Source of the DNA: Neelides folsomi
Lineage: Eukaryota > Arthropoda > Collembola > Neelipleona > Neelidae
DNA: 64,000 bases
Reading direction: 5' to 3'
Assembly: GCA_034687125.1 (NCBI GenBank)
Contig: JAQGBZ010000047.1
Location: forward strand, 62,001-126,000
Under the pieces are notes generated by a model. The model ran no database searches and was not told the origin of the DNA. It worked only from the letters and a program-made list of their open reading frames with translations. Position 1 is the first letter of the stretch. Each line of letters starts with the position of its first letter. The position numbers and the translations under genes were made by a program. Of the stretch, positions 25,043-36,465 are shown piece by piece.

Positions 25043-27051
25043 ATTGAGGGAGATTTGAAAGATCCATAGGAAGATGTTTGTTTTTATCATCAAATCCCAT
25101 ACAATTGTTTTTCTTTTCTTCGCATAATCCGCATTCATTGATGGAAATCCAAGTCATTTTACGAAGTTGAAATAACATACATAATATACAGGGTGGGTCT
25201 AAAGTCGCTTCAGACATTCAGAAACCAAGGATTAAAATATCTGAGGCGACTTTAGACTCACTCTGTATTTATAAGCATTAAATCACGCTCTGTTACCAAT
25301 CGCATTGCATCAATAAACGCAGTTTTATTTATCTGTTTTTCCACTCATTACATTTTTGTACCAAAAAGAATCCCATAAATCTTTTTTTACTTCAATTTTT
25401 GCTAAATATTTGTTTTTCGTTATTGATAACTAAACATTGTCCATTATTCAATGAATGGAATTTATTTTTAATTTATTTATCTCTATTATTTATACAATTT
25501 ATCAAGAGTTGTTTATATAAAATATTTTATGTAATAATAAGGTAAGGAATGGGAATATATATTAATATTTGTACTATAGGTAAAATACTATGTATATATA
25601 AAATACTACATACCTACCTACAATATATGCTAAAAAACTAATTTTACTATTTTTTATCTATAAAATTTAAATAATATAGAAGTTATATGAATACATTACG
25701 TCATAAAAGAATCGTAATTTGGGTCTTTGACAGTATAAAAATGTATTTAACTATTAGATATTTAATTGTGCATCCTATTTATACATATTTGAATATATTT
25801 GTTTAAGGGTATGTGGAGCTTAACATTTATGCCATACATATTACATTTTGTTGTCCGCGTGTTATAAAACCTAAAAGGTATGATGAATCCAATCCAACGA
25901 ATAAAGTTCGAGATAAAGGCAAAGATCAAGTGTCCAAATATATTATGAACAACGAAATTAATTTTAAATCCATTTAAGCTGTACAATTTAAAAAGGTTGA
26001 ATAAAGAAGTTGAAAAAAGTCCAAATGAGAGTCTCTTTTAAGGTAATAGGAAAGTGGAGGAGATTCATGAGGTCAAATGTGGGCATTTGGGGCGCAGATC
26101 CAATAAGCATTTTCATGTTAATTCTTCCCATAGATCAGTTCAAATCAAGAGAATGTGGAGCAGACGACGTCTTGAGCAAGTTTTCTTTCATTATCTCCTC
26201 ATCTTGGGAGTGAGTCAGGTGTGATGAATTGGTGATTCAGCCGACCCGGGTCGGACGGGAAGAAGTCGGATGAGGGAGAGGTGTAAAGGACATTTATAGT
26301 TGATCAGTTCTCGGGCCTTCTGAGGACCCGTTGACTGATTATCCGGGCATTGTCATTTTGAGTATTATGCAATGGGGGACATCAAAGTGTGCCAATGAGT
26401 CTTGGAATGAGCGTGATGGGAACGGTGAAGATGAGACCAGTTTGGAGGTTCCTTAGTGTGTCATGGGGTCCCAAGATCTCGAGGGGCAAGGGAGCTGTGT
26501 CCGGGTAAAAGGCCAAAAACCTGATCAAGGAGGGTCAACAAACTGCATCTTAAAAACCTTAGTACGAAGACTCTTTAGGTTTAGTTGCTCTTTGAGCTTG
26601 GCCAGATTCACTCCTCCTTCCGTGTGTTTCCCTCAACCAGGTAAAGTCCACGATTTGACCTGAGGTCCGCTCTGCCGTGTGAGGTCCCGGGTTCCCCCTC
26701 GCCCCCGTCTCCCTCCGCCCCATCCCTCCCGGTCGAACTGGGCGGGCGGTGAGTATTTTTTATTGCCCTGTGCCACCCGCCCGGTTTATGGCCACCAGGG
26801 CAACCAGAGCCGCCTGGTAAGATTCGGTTCGGTTCGGATTGAGTTTGGGATAGGACGGGAGTGGAGGTGTGTGGTCGCCCGCGGAGGTTGAATGACCCGA
26901 AATGTACCAACAGTTTTAAATGATTCCTCATGAATGGGGAACCGGTCCACTAGAACCGGTTCTGTTTGTTCCTCCAACATCACCCTGACCTGACCTTTTA
27001 AGCCGCGTCCACTTCCAGACCCATATTTCAACCTGCATTCCCCTCTTGCAG
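25043..27051. other. Spacer with upstream region of the acidic-protein gene
   Basis: Left part is AT-rich and contains the hairpin element. From about 26030 the base composition becomes GC-rich with CpG dinucleotides, including the 14-bp palindrome CCGACCCGGGTCGG (26241-26254) and GGTTC repeats (26820-26840). The splice acceptor at 27051 shows that the next gene has at least one non-coding 5' exon here, which I could not delimit. ORFs at 26463-26931 on both strands look like GC-driven chance frames. Confidence 0.55.
25187..25267. mobile_element. 81-bp hairpin MITE-like element with 27-bp terminal inverted repeats
   Basis: Left arm 25187-25213 begins TACAGGGTGGGTCTAAAGTC; right arm 25241-25267 is its reverse complement with three mismatches, and 27 bp separate them. 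Both ends carry TA, as expected for Tc1/mariner-type insertion. There is no coding capacity. It sits about 145 bp after the stop codon of the Methuselah-like gene, probably in its 3' UTR. Confidence 0.75.
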
Positions 27052-27055
27052 GAAG

Positions 27056-27417
27056 ATGCGTTTGGTCGTCCTCATCGCGGTCCTCGTGGCCGCCGCCTAC
27101 GCCGCCCCCGTCGTCGAAGAATCGCCCTCCGCCGCGTCCGGCGAAGTTACCACAATCGTGAGCCCCGTGGAGGACTCCAAGAAGCCCAATGTAGAAATCG
27201 TGGTCGTGGACGTGGGGAACGAGGTCAGCGTGACGGAAGTCCCCGAAGAGGTGACGACAATTGTGCCAGGTACGGAACCCCTATAATCAAACTCCTCCTG
27301 TGTTCTCGCATCGCCCCTCATCTTTGGCTGTTGTGGATAGTGGAGGGGTCGCGCCAGGCCCGGCAGCAGGAGGGTGACGAGGAGGAGGCCGAAGAGGCCG
27401 ACGATGACGACGACGAC

Positions 27418-27449
<32 letters not shown>

Positions 27450-28748
27450 AGAGGCCGGACGAAAGGAGGTGAAGGCCGGGAAAGTTGGTGGGAAGAAGAC
27501 CGTGAAGGAGGAGAAGCCGGTGCCGGTGTTGGACGGCGGCGTTGAGGACGACGAGGCCGAGGACCTTGGGTTCGGCGAGGAGAAGAAGCCGAGCTCGGAC
27601 GAGAAGGAGTCCACCGAGGACCAGGAGGACGAGAAGAGCGAGGAGGAGAAGAAGGAAGACCCGGAGGAGGAGGAGGACGAAGAGAGCCAGGAGGACGAGG
27701 AGGAAGATCGCGACGATCCGTCTGGTAAGAACTCCTTTGCCCCGCTCTCATCACACCCCTTTCCAAGGCAGGTTTAAAGTGGAGTTCCACCGGGGGCAGT
27801 CTGGTTCTCGTTGATGTGGGCCAAGTGGGGCCCAAAGTGGGCCGCCCCACCCTCTCGCCCTTTGGCACCCTGCTCCCCCCTAAAAAGAAACTCCCCCTCA
27901 ATCCGCGAGACCCTGCGGTCGTTGACCCAAAGGAGAAGGACTTCCAGGACGCGGACTTTGAGAACCAAAAGTACAAAGTGGTGAAGAAGCCGCCGCCCAC
28001 CAAGGGCCAGGAGAAGGGCGAGGTTTTGAAGGTGGCCAAGAAGCCCGGGCCGCCGGGGAAGAAAGACACGGGCACGGTGTTCAACGAAATCGCCGGGCTC
28101 TTCATCGAGCTCATCGACGCCACGCGGAAGGAAACGAGCGACGTACGGACGTTGGAGCGAGACGCCGTTCTGGGCATTGAGGAATTTGACGAGAACCAGA
28201 CGCTCGAACTCGACGACGACTAACCCTTGCTCTCTGTACCCGCCCCCGCACCGTTCTGTTAATAAAGGTCTCACCTGTAACTGACGTTCATTCTCTCAGG
28301 TTCATCTGGCCTTGTTGCCGAGCCCATCTCGAGTGAGCGCGGGGATGTAGATGAAGCTCCAAGTGCACCCGCAGTTCAAAACGAAGTGGAAACGCCGCTC
28401 GCCGTCGCCGTCGTCCAGCCGGTCGAGGACGAGGCCGAGCCCCCTGGTACGCCCCTCTCCGCCCGACCCCTCTCACCCACTCTTTTAGCGAGCCCCGTGG
28501 TGGAGGAGACTTCCGCCTCGGCCCCCGAACCCGCCGTGGCCCCCAAGAAGGACGGAGGGTCCAAGGGGAAGAAGAAGGAGGAGCAGGACGACGACGACGA
28601 GGAGGATGAGGACGAGGACGAGGAAGAAGAAGAAGAGGAGGAGGAGGAGGCCCGATCTGACAAGGTCCAATCCCGGGCAGTTTACGGCGCCAACGAACCC
28701 GGCGTCCTCTACTACTACCCCTACCCCCAGAGCCCTGTTCAGGAATGA
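27056..28748 (+). CDS. Secreted Glu/Asp-rich acidic protein, alternative 3' exons
   Basis: Family not recognised. ATG at 27056 follows a 5'-UTR splice acceptor (27051) and starts a clear signal peptide, MRLVVLIAVLVAAAYAAP. Exons: 27056-27269, 27341-27724, then either a terminal exon ending at 28223 (acceptor at 27772 or 27826, both in frame; ends LELDDD) or 28300-28446 plus 28489-28748 (ends YYYPYPQSPVQE). Every junction is phase 1, so both forms are open: about 349 and 334 residues. Long poly-Glu/Asp runs alternate with Lys-Lys and Pro-Val segments; both 3' modules also contain PKK-type basic patches. AATAAA at 28261 lies between the two 3' ends, and another at 28823. Introns are 42-75 bp in the simplest model. 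Such composition suggests an extracellular, calcium-binding or matrix-like protein, but that is inference only. It could instead be two adjacent related genes. Confidence 0.72.
28261..28266 (+). terminator. Candidate internal polyadenylation signal AATAAA
   Basis: AATAAA 38 bases after the stop codon at 28221-28223 and before the splice acceptor at 28299. Use of this signal would give the shorter transcript of the acidic-protein gene. Confidence 0.6.
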
Positions 28749-28822
28749 CGAGACTTGTGACATGACGACCAGACTTAAATTATTAGCCCTATTTATTCAC
28801 GCGGATCGTCCATCGGAGAATC

Positions 28823-28828
28823 AATAAA
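28823..28828 (+). terminator. Candidate distal polyadenylation signal AATAAA
   Basis: AATAAA about 75 bases after the stop codon at 28746-28748 of the acidic-protein gene, at the sharp return to AT-rich sequence. Confidence 0.6.
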
Positions 28829-31800
28829 GAGAGTTCATGTTCATTCAACCACGCATTTGTAAATAGAGAAGTCATCATCATATCATTCAATAAACCTTCC
28901 TCCATTTGTGACACTATCACAGTCATTCAACACATTGGCTCATTGCCTTTATTGATCTCACATTTACATTCATCATCATCATCAAAATGCGCACATGAAA
29001 TATCTCAAATGAATAAATTGACAAGTTTCAACTAAAATCATTTCCCGACAAATTCACTATTTTATTTTCATCTAACATTCGACTAACAAATTACAGCGAG
29101 AATTTGTACACCGTGTTGTATTGACACATCACAAGGATTGACGGATTTTTTAATACATTTAATAGTTATGTAACATTAATATTCTACTATTAACTATCTT
29201 TTATAGCATTTGATATGTGTCGTGTATTTTATCGTAATTTCCCCCAAAACTTCCGAGTTTAGTTTTGACATTGTAATGGTCATGTCAAGTGTCAATCATA
29301 TTCAATATATTTATATTATAATTTAAATAAATATATTAAAATATGACAATAAATTATGCATATTTTCATATATCTATGAAACTATAATATATATACATAT
29401 ATTTAATTATATAACTACTTGTAATATATAATAATATATTTTTATTTATATCTAATGATATGTTTGTATTATTTGATTCACGAACAAAATTCACGATAAA
29501 AATTAGTGTTTCTCAAAACAAGTCTATTAATCCGCATCGTTTTTAAATAGAGTACGTTTCCCCTTACTTTAACTCCTCATTTACTCTCCTTACGTCAAAT
29601 AATGAAGAGCTTATCATCTTGTCTTATATGGGTGCATTGTGTATATATTTACATAAATACATACTTTTATGTAAACAAGTATGTGATACATTAAAACTCA
29701 AGAAATTGGCAAATTATTGCATAAAGCTTCATTATAACACTCAATTTTAAAATTTTACTCACATGCAAACAATTAAATTTTGAATGTGTTTATATGTTAA
29801 GGAAAGGATGATTGGTGGTTCGTTGTGTATAAAGCGAAAAAAATCAATTAGGCAAATTTTCAAAATAATGGAATGCTTCTACTTTATTAACTACTTTTCC
29901 ATCTTTGTATTAATAACCACATATTATGAACATTTACACATTTCCTAAAAGTTAGTCTGGACAATTTTAAACACACATAGTAAATATTTGAACTAAAAGT
30001 TAATGACAGATTAAGTATTCTTAGAAGGGATCATTTATATTTAAAATTCCTTATCGAAATTTCCACAATAATTTAGGACATGAAATGGCCAAATTAATTT
30101 AAATTTGATTATTCAATTTTTCTAAGTCTAAATCTTTGGTTAAGCACTTTGATTTCTCAATTATGTAATAAATGTATTATATGGAATACACACGAGTTTG
30201 AGTGTGCATACCGTTAAGATAGCCTTTTAAATTGTAATTCAATTAATTTATAGTACCAAGAAACTTAAAAACAAAATATTCTCAGGTTTAAATTAACACA
30301 ATTAATAAGTAACCCGCAACGAATCACAACCAATTGAACAAATAGAAATTGGCAAGTAAATTGAAGAATACCGACCTTACGAATAAAAGCACCTTAATAA
30401 GTTAATTTATAATGACATAAATGATAATAATTAAATTATCTACAACACACAACAATATAACAATTAATAGAATAGAACTAAAAATTAAACAACAAACTTT
30501 ATTCCTTTAAATTCCTAAATTAAACTTCTATTGTAATATACTTATATCATTAGTTATAAGAAGCACATAATTCATATCATGACTTTTTTAATATTAACTA
30601 TAATTTAAATATGTATGAGCACCATAGAAGGATCTTATAAATTATAGTTTTATGTAAATGGAGGAAGTATTCTATGTACTTAGGTATTTCCTATACAAGT
30701 ACTAAATGTATATTTGTTTAAATCAGTCTACTTCTATTAAAAATAATGAAGATTATAGTCAATGAATAAACCCCAAATTGGAACAATTTTCTCTAGAAAA
30801 ATATAATTATGTAGTTATTTTTTAATTGTCACTAATTTTTACATTTTAAATAAACTATTCAGTTTCATTATTTTTTTTTGAATATATTATCTAATCTAAA
30901 GATAACTATAAATTAGTAAATTAGCTCGATTCTACCAAAATATCATGATTGAGGATAACTGGAAAGATGTAAATAAATGCTATTTAAGAAAGCTCTAAAT
31001 ATCTAATTAACTAGTTAACAATAAGTTTTACGCAACATATAATATTTATTTGCTCATACTCATTAATAAGTATTTTATAGACAAAATGATCAATTTTTGC
31101 TTTGAGCAATAAAGTGATTATTTCTTCTCGTCCAATAGTCATTTGCATCCAATTTAAATCTAATGAACCCAATTCCTCAAATATTTTAACTAATATTACT
31201 AATATTGCACTAATGACTTTAATGGAAGTTTGTTTAATCTTGTATTTGAAATGCAATATGCAATTATTATATTGCCAATATAACTAATAATATTACATAA
31301 TATATATTTATGTTTGAGGTATTTATAACACATATCAGTATAGCTTGTGAATTCAACTTCTGATTTAGATTTATAGTTGTAAATTGAGATTTTAATAATT
31401 TTTTAAATATCCACCTGTAGCACCTTTAAGAAATCCCCGATTAATCCTGATTAGCCTATTTACCTTCAAACAAAATATAATTGACCACATATTGGTAGAA
31501 TATATAGATTCTCGAGTAATACACGCACGATGAACATCGCAAACAAATAAGTACAACGAAGGAAATGGCAAAATGGCTGGCACAAAAAGTTGAAATTAAA
31601 AGTAAGCAAAAAAAGATAATTTTGAACAATTTTTCAATAAATTGATATTTTAAGATCTGGTGAGCAAATTTTCCATTTGCCTTCAAATTCTATTGAGATC
31701 TTTCAAACCCTACCAAATTCGCATTTAAGATTCTCAATCGAGCCAACATGGCTTTTAATTCCATTAATATAAATTGAATAATTACTAACTTCATTCTCAA

Positions 31801-32062
31801 AAAATACCAATATTAAAATATCTAATTGGTTTTTGAATAGTTTTTATAATTTAAACTATAGATTTGATTTTGTAAATAAATCATAAAATGTATCATAATG
31901 TCATGTATGTATTAGTTGGACATGGAAGAAAGAAATAGTTGTTTATAAGGATGTGGATTTATAATTAACTCCTACTTCACATCAATCATGCGTCAATTGT
32001 TTCCATCTGAGATTACACGAATTAAGAATACGAGATGTACTAAAATCAACTTCCAACCCTCC
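28829..32062. other. Long AT-rich intergenic stretch, no gene seen
   Basis: About 3.2 kb of very AT-rich sequence with a short CATCATCATCATCATC run near 28970. Open frames are all short and without coding character. No RNA gene, element end or repeat array was recognised. The right end should contain the 3' UTR of the minus-strand citrate carrier gene. Confidence 0.65.
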
Positions 32063-34043
32063 TCACTTCCAAATGGTGTTGAAGAGGTCCATGAAGGAGT
32101 CGTAAATCATGAAAGTGATCGCGACGTCCAGACACACACGACTCAGACGAGGAACTGTTCCTTTGTAGAAGCTGAAATAAGAAACAGATTATGTAATACT
32201 ATATACAAAAAGCGATACAAAAACCAAATAAATATAAAAATATTTAAGGGATTGATTTGAATGATTAATTTGCCAAATTTGAAGATTCTTACGCCTTAGC
32301 TCCTTCGTTTCTCCAAATTTGAACGAAGCAGTCAGCCGTGTTTTTATACTTAGACGCTTCGAGTCCCTGAAATTCCAAAAGTTAAGAAAATTAACTATAT
32401 TGTTAAATAAATATTAATTTATGTTATTATAAGATATATTTACTAATTAGTAATATTCAAAATTACCTGCATACGAGTTTTGACCACATCGACGGGAGTA
32501 TTACCAAACACCGAAGCAGCCCCGGCAATTGCACCAAAAGTTCCGACAAGAAGTTTGGGAACAGGTTTAGTATTGTCTCCTCCTCGATACATGTCCTTGA
32601 GTGTTTCCATCGTGTAGAAACGAATTGCTTGATTGCTCCCTTGCTTGATAATGGTCGCGGAGAGTCCTTGGTAAGTCCCACGAATTCCTTAATTACAGAA
32701 ACAAATTTTAATTGGGGATTTAAAACAGAAAAATCAAATTACATAATACTTATATACAAAAATGATCAGTATAAAATAAAGTATAAAAACTATTTACTCA
32801 CCATCGGTTCGAATGATTTCTCGAACCCCGTGAAAGAAGCCTTTGAATTTTGGATTTGCCGATCGTTGATCATTAATGAATTTCACTTTAATTGTCTCCA
32901 TCGGAGTGACGGCGAAAATTGCTTCACAGACTCCAGCGCCAAGACCGCAAATCATTCGCTGAACTCCTGAGAGATTTCCATTCGCATCCACACTTCGTTT
33001 CTTAAACTCCTCAAATGCACCAAATCTACGAAATTTAAATTTTAGTCAAATTGTTCTCACAGAGGCAATAAAATTCAATTTTATATTATATGCGAAAAAA
33101 CTTCTAAAATGGTTAAGATTAGTTTTAGTAATTATAATTAAATAATAGGCAAATTAACAAATTAATCACCTGACTGCTGACTTGGGAATAGAACCATAAA
33201 GAAGGACGCTGAGTCCTCGATAAAGACCGAAAAATCCATGACTCTTCACAGTCTTTTTGACGCAATCGGAAATTCCGGTGTATTGTTTCGATTTTCCGCT
33301 CTTTTCGTCGAGTTGAAGCTGAGTCTTCACATACTCCGTTGGGAAAGTAATGCAAATCTCAATGCCACCAGTAATTCCTCCTGAAACAGGAATAAAATAT
33401 TCAATGAATAAATTTGAATTGTGTTCCAATTAATAGTTTTATTATTAGTCAATATTATGGAAATATCAGGATCATTCTCGGCCAATTTTTATCTCTCTTT
33501 AAATACCATTTACAAATAATTAAATCATTCTGAATTTAAAACGACTCAAAATTACATTTAATTCCAACATAGGCATTCTCTAACGAATGATTCTTATCGT
33601 TAATCTTGAATCTCGAAACAAGTTTTTAAATACAAATATATTAAAACATACAGAGATACATTTGTATACACAGGTATTACAGAAAGCGCGAATACTATTC
33701 AATCTCCTTTAATAAAAAATTGGTCAATGATAAAAGGTCTCCAAGTCTATCTTAATCTGGTGCAATAAAATTTAATGGTTCACGTCATCTTCGTTGGTTG
33801 TATAATTATTATTACACAATGCATGTGGTCTGGATGGCTCCTTCTCCACGACCAACATTCAATTCACCAACGATGGCAAAAACCAAAATGAGGGAATTCG
33901 GATGTTGAAAATAATATTAAAAACATCTCACCTGCTACAACACCTTTGAGCCCAGTATTGCTCCCACCAGCCGCGGCGGCCGCAGAATTCTTGCTCATCC
34001 AAGGTCTTGTAAAAAAGGGATTCCTGTATCGGCCGCCCTCCAT
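32063..34043 (-). CDS. SLC25A1: Mitochondrial tricarboxylate (citrate) carrier
   Basis: Inner-membrane carrier exchanging mitochondrial citrate for cytosolic malate, feeding cytosolic acetyl-CoA production. Six exons on the minus strand: 33932-34043 (ATG at 34043), 33170-33380, 32802-33025, 32467-32687, 32293-32366, 32063-32171; 316 residues, close to 311 in human. Three mitochondrial-carrier repeats carry the signatures [26 protein letters not shown] and [12 protein letters not shown], with FGLYRG, GTYQGL and [10 protein letters not shown] matching the second half-motifs. [21 protein letters not shown] and the [13 protein letters not shown] block are diagnostic of the citrate carrier (Drosophila scheggia). 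The N-terminal Ala/Gly linker (AAAAAGG) is species-specific. A further non-coding 5' exon around 34173-34260 with a GTAAAA donor is likely. Divergently paired with PIGL. Confidence 0.96.
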
Positions 34044-34473
34044 CTTTTCACAGCTTCTACATTTAATAATTCAATTTTTCAAAATTATCTCCATCCACCA
34101 TTGAAGGTTAGTCATGAAAATTAGTGAACAGGAAGGGGCCTTAACTAATTAATATAAAATTTAATTTTACCTTTAACTTTTGAAGCAGAAGAAGAAAATG
34201 TGTGGATTTGAGATGGAGCTCCAATGGGCGACTTCCTCTCCTGCTCCGTTCCGATCGAATGAATGAATGATCAAAAGTCTCAACTTTTCCCTTTCTCTAC
34301 CAAAGCTAAATACTGAAATGGAAAAGCGTACCGATACAAAACTTTGAAGTTTTCTAAATCTCCAATCTCCAATTGTTCCTAAATTGTCAAATTGTTTAAT
34401 TGTACACCCTGAGTCGGTTAAACGTTTATTGCTAGTTTTTTTTAAATTAAAATTCTGAGAATGTTATAAAGCA
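34044..34473. promoter_or_regulatory. Shared head-to-head promoter region (SLC25A1 / PIGL)
   Basis: Only 430 bp separate the two divergent start codons. It contains a probable 5'-UTR exon of SLC25A1 (about 34173-34260, minus strand) and short AT-rich parts. A bidirectional promoter is inferred from spacing; no TATA or initiator motif is convincing. Confidence 0.55.
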
Positions 34474-35513
34474 ATGGTGTTTTTAATTGGTCTTTTAATT
34501 GTTTTGGTCCTTGTGTGGCTATTTAAGAACCTCTACCTTAAAGCCCTTACCAAACATGGAACTGGGAAGAAAGGTATTGAGGGACGCCGGCTTCTTCTCG
34601 TCATCGCCCATCCCGATGACGAGTGTTTGTTTTTCGGCCCGCTGATTCTCTCGTTCCTCTCTGTTGCTGGACGGACCCTCCACATCCTTTGCCTCTCCCA
34701 TGGGAACTTCAGGGGCGAGGGGCCTGTGAGGAAAAATGAGCTTTGGGCGGCCGCCGGGACCCTTGGCGTCCAGGCCGCCTCCATCACCCTCATCAAACAC
34801 GACCATCTCCCAGATGACCCCCGTCGCTTTTGGCCAGTCGAGCTCCTCACCAAGACCGTCCTCTCCCATGTCCACACATACTCCATCGACACGGTGAGAT
34901 CTTAGGCATTCGGGGTAGAAATTGATTCGTTTAACTCCCTAATAGGTCGTGACCTTCGACGAGGGCGGGGTGAGTGGACACTCGAACCACAGGGCGATCA
35001 ACCGTGCCGTCTCGGAGCTGTGCCGCCGCGGGGATTTGCCGCCAAGTGAGGATTCTTACCTGGAAAGCAGAAAATGATTCTCTTCCAGGCTGCCGTGTCT
35101 TCGAGCTCGAGTCCGTCAACGTCTTCCGGAAGTACTTCCTCTACTACATTGACCTCCCGCTGGCCCTCATCGGGGATTTCATCGCATTGGCTAATCCAGA
35201 CCAGCAGCGCATCATTTGGGTAAAAAACTAATCTTTTCCCAACAACTTCCTGCCAAATTATATCATTCGTTTCATTACCCTTATATAATTAAATTATTCG
35301 CCCCTTGAACCAAGGGCCTTGACCCCCCACACAGAGAGCCCTGTATATACAAAATGAATTTCGTTATTTCCTCTGCAGCAAGCAATGGAGTGCCACGTGT
35401 CGCAGCTCGTTTGGTTCCGTCGTCTCTACTGTACCTTTTCCCGATACATGGCACTCAATACATTCAGACAACTCCCAGTTACCAGCCGTCGCAAAAGAGA
35501 AAAGGATAAATGA
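34474..35513 (+). CDS. PIGL: GlcNAc-phosphatidylinositol de-N-acetylase (PIG-L)
   Basis: Second enzyme of GPI-anchor synthesis: removes acetate from GlcNAc-PI on the cytosolic face of the ER. Four exons: 34474-34893, 34946-35045, 35089-35219, 35379-35513; 261 residues against 252 in human. An N-terminal membrane anchor (residues 1-23, very rich in Leu/Val) precedes the catalytic, metal-binding AHPDDE motif at 45-50, [29 protein letters not shown] with the second metal-binding HxxH-type histidines, and a C-terminal [17 protein letters not shown] segment conserved with the mammalian end. The tail SRRKREKDK is basic. The second intron is only 43 bp (35046-35088), the third about 160 bp. An AATAAA lies at 35548-35553. 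The start is supported by the membrane anchor and by position against SLC25A1. Confidence 0.95.
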
Positions 35514-36465
35514 CTTCAGAATTAAGAATGCAAAATATTGTTCAGAGAATAAAAGTAATGACAAGTTTTTTTAATAATACCTAAAATAATATCGAGTGTT
35601 GTTATTTATTCTTGGGTTGGTTGGAACGTGAATTTTCACTCCGTCGCTTTTATCGACAATGGCATCGCATCCTATCATTTAAATCGCGCTATCATATTGT
35701 TCTGACAGATGCAGTACATTACCTCTTTTTCCTTTTTTCCAACTTCCACGACAGGTCGACAGACGGATAATTAATCAAAGGACAAATATCTTCTTAAGAA
35801 GTGCATGTCAGCACTGACCAACATTTCCTGGAGGTAAGTTCCGAAATGTTCATCCTATTACGTGACTTGATATTAGAAGATTTGTCCACAAGGAATGAGA
35901 AATTCTATTGGTGTCTCAAAGTCTCGATGCTCGTCTTGTGTCAAATTCATATCCAGCGAGGGAGAAGGGCCAGGAAATGAGCGAAATGATCAGACAAATC
36001 AAATAAACAAATGAAATTAATATAAACAATAGAAATAAAATTTTTATAGAAATGATTGGGAGAATGGAAAATATTATTTTAGGAGCTTCAATGTTTTGAT
36101 TCGAATAGTTATTGTTTTTTTAAATCCTCAACTCTGTCCTTTTAGATATCAGCTATCAGACAATCGTCATCTCGAGAGTTTAAGCTTTTACACAATATAC
36201 ACGTTTTTCAGTTCTTTCACCATTTTAAGACACTAACACTAATAATAAGCTTAAGATAAGTATAGTAGATCAATTTATTCTAACAAAAATCATTATTCGT
36301 TCATTTATGAGTTTATGAAAATTAATTAAAAATATTCGTGTACTTAAGCGGAATAAGTTGAAGAAGAACGATATTTACATGTCCAACGTATTTATTTTAC
36401 TTTTCATCGCAGACAATTTGTGCACCAAAGGTGTGGAGGTTACTTTTGTGAATTTCCTGGTTTGT
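35514..36465. other. Spacer between PIGL and peroxiredoxin 3' ends
   Basis: Convergent 3' UTR region of PIGL (plus) and the peroxiredoxin gene (minus). It contains AATAAA for PIGL at 35548-35553 and mixed-composition sequence at 35640-36000 without a supported exon. Nothing else recognised. Confidence 0.6.

Noticed and set aside
26608-26931. 107-codon minus-strand ORF in the GC-rich upstream region
   Set aside because: No domain, no splice support, and overlapping ORFs in other frames; explained by high GC and few stops.
27287-28177. Long minus-strand ORF (296 codons) opposite the acidic-protein gene
   Set aside because: It is the mirror of GC-rich GAG/GAC coding sequence, giving Ser/Pro/Arg low complexity; the plus strand has a signal peptide and phase-consistent splice sites.
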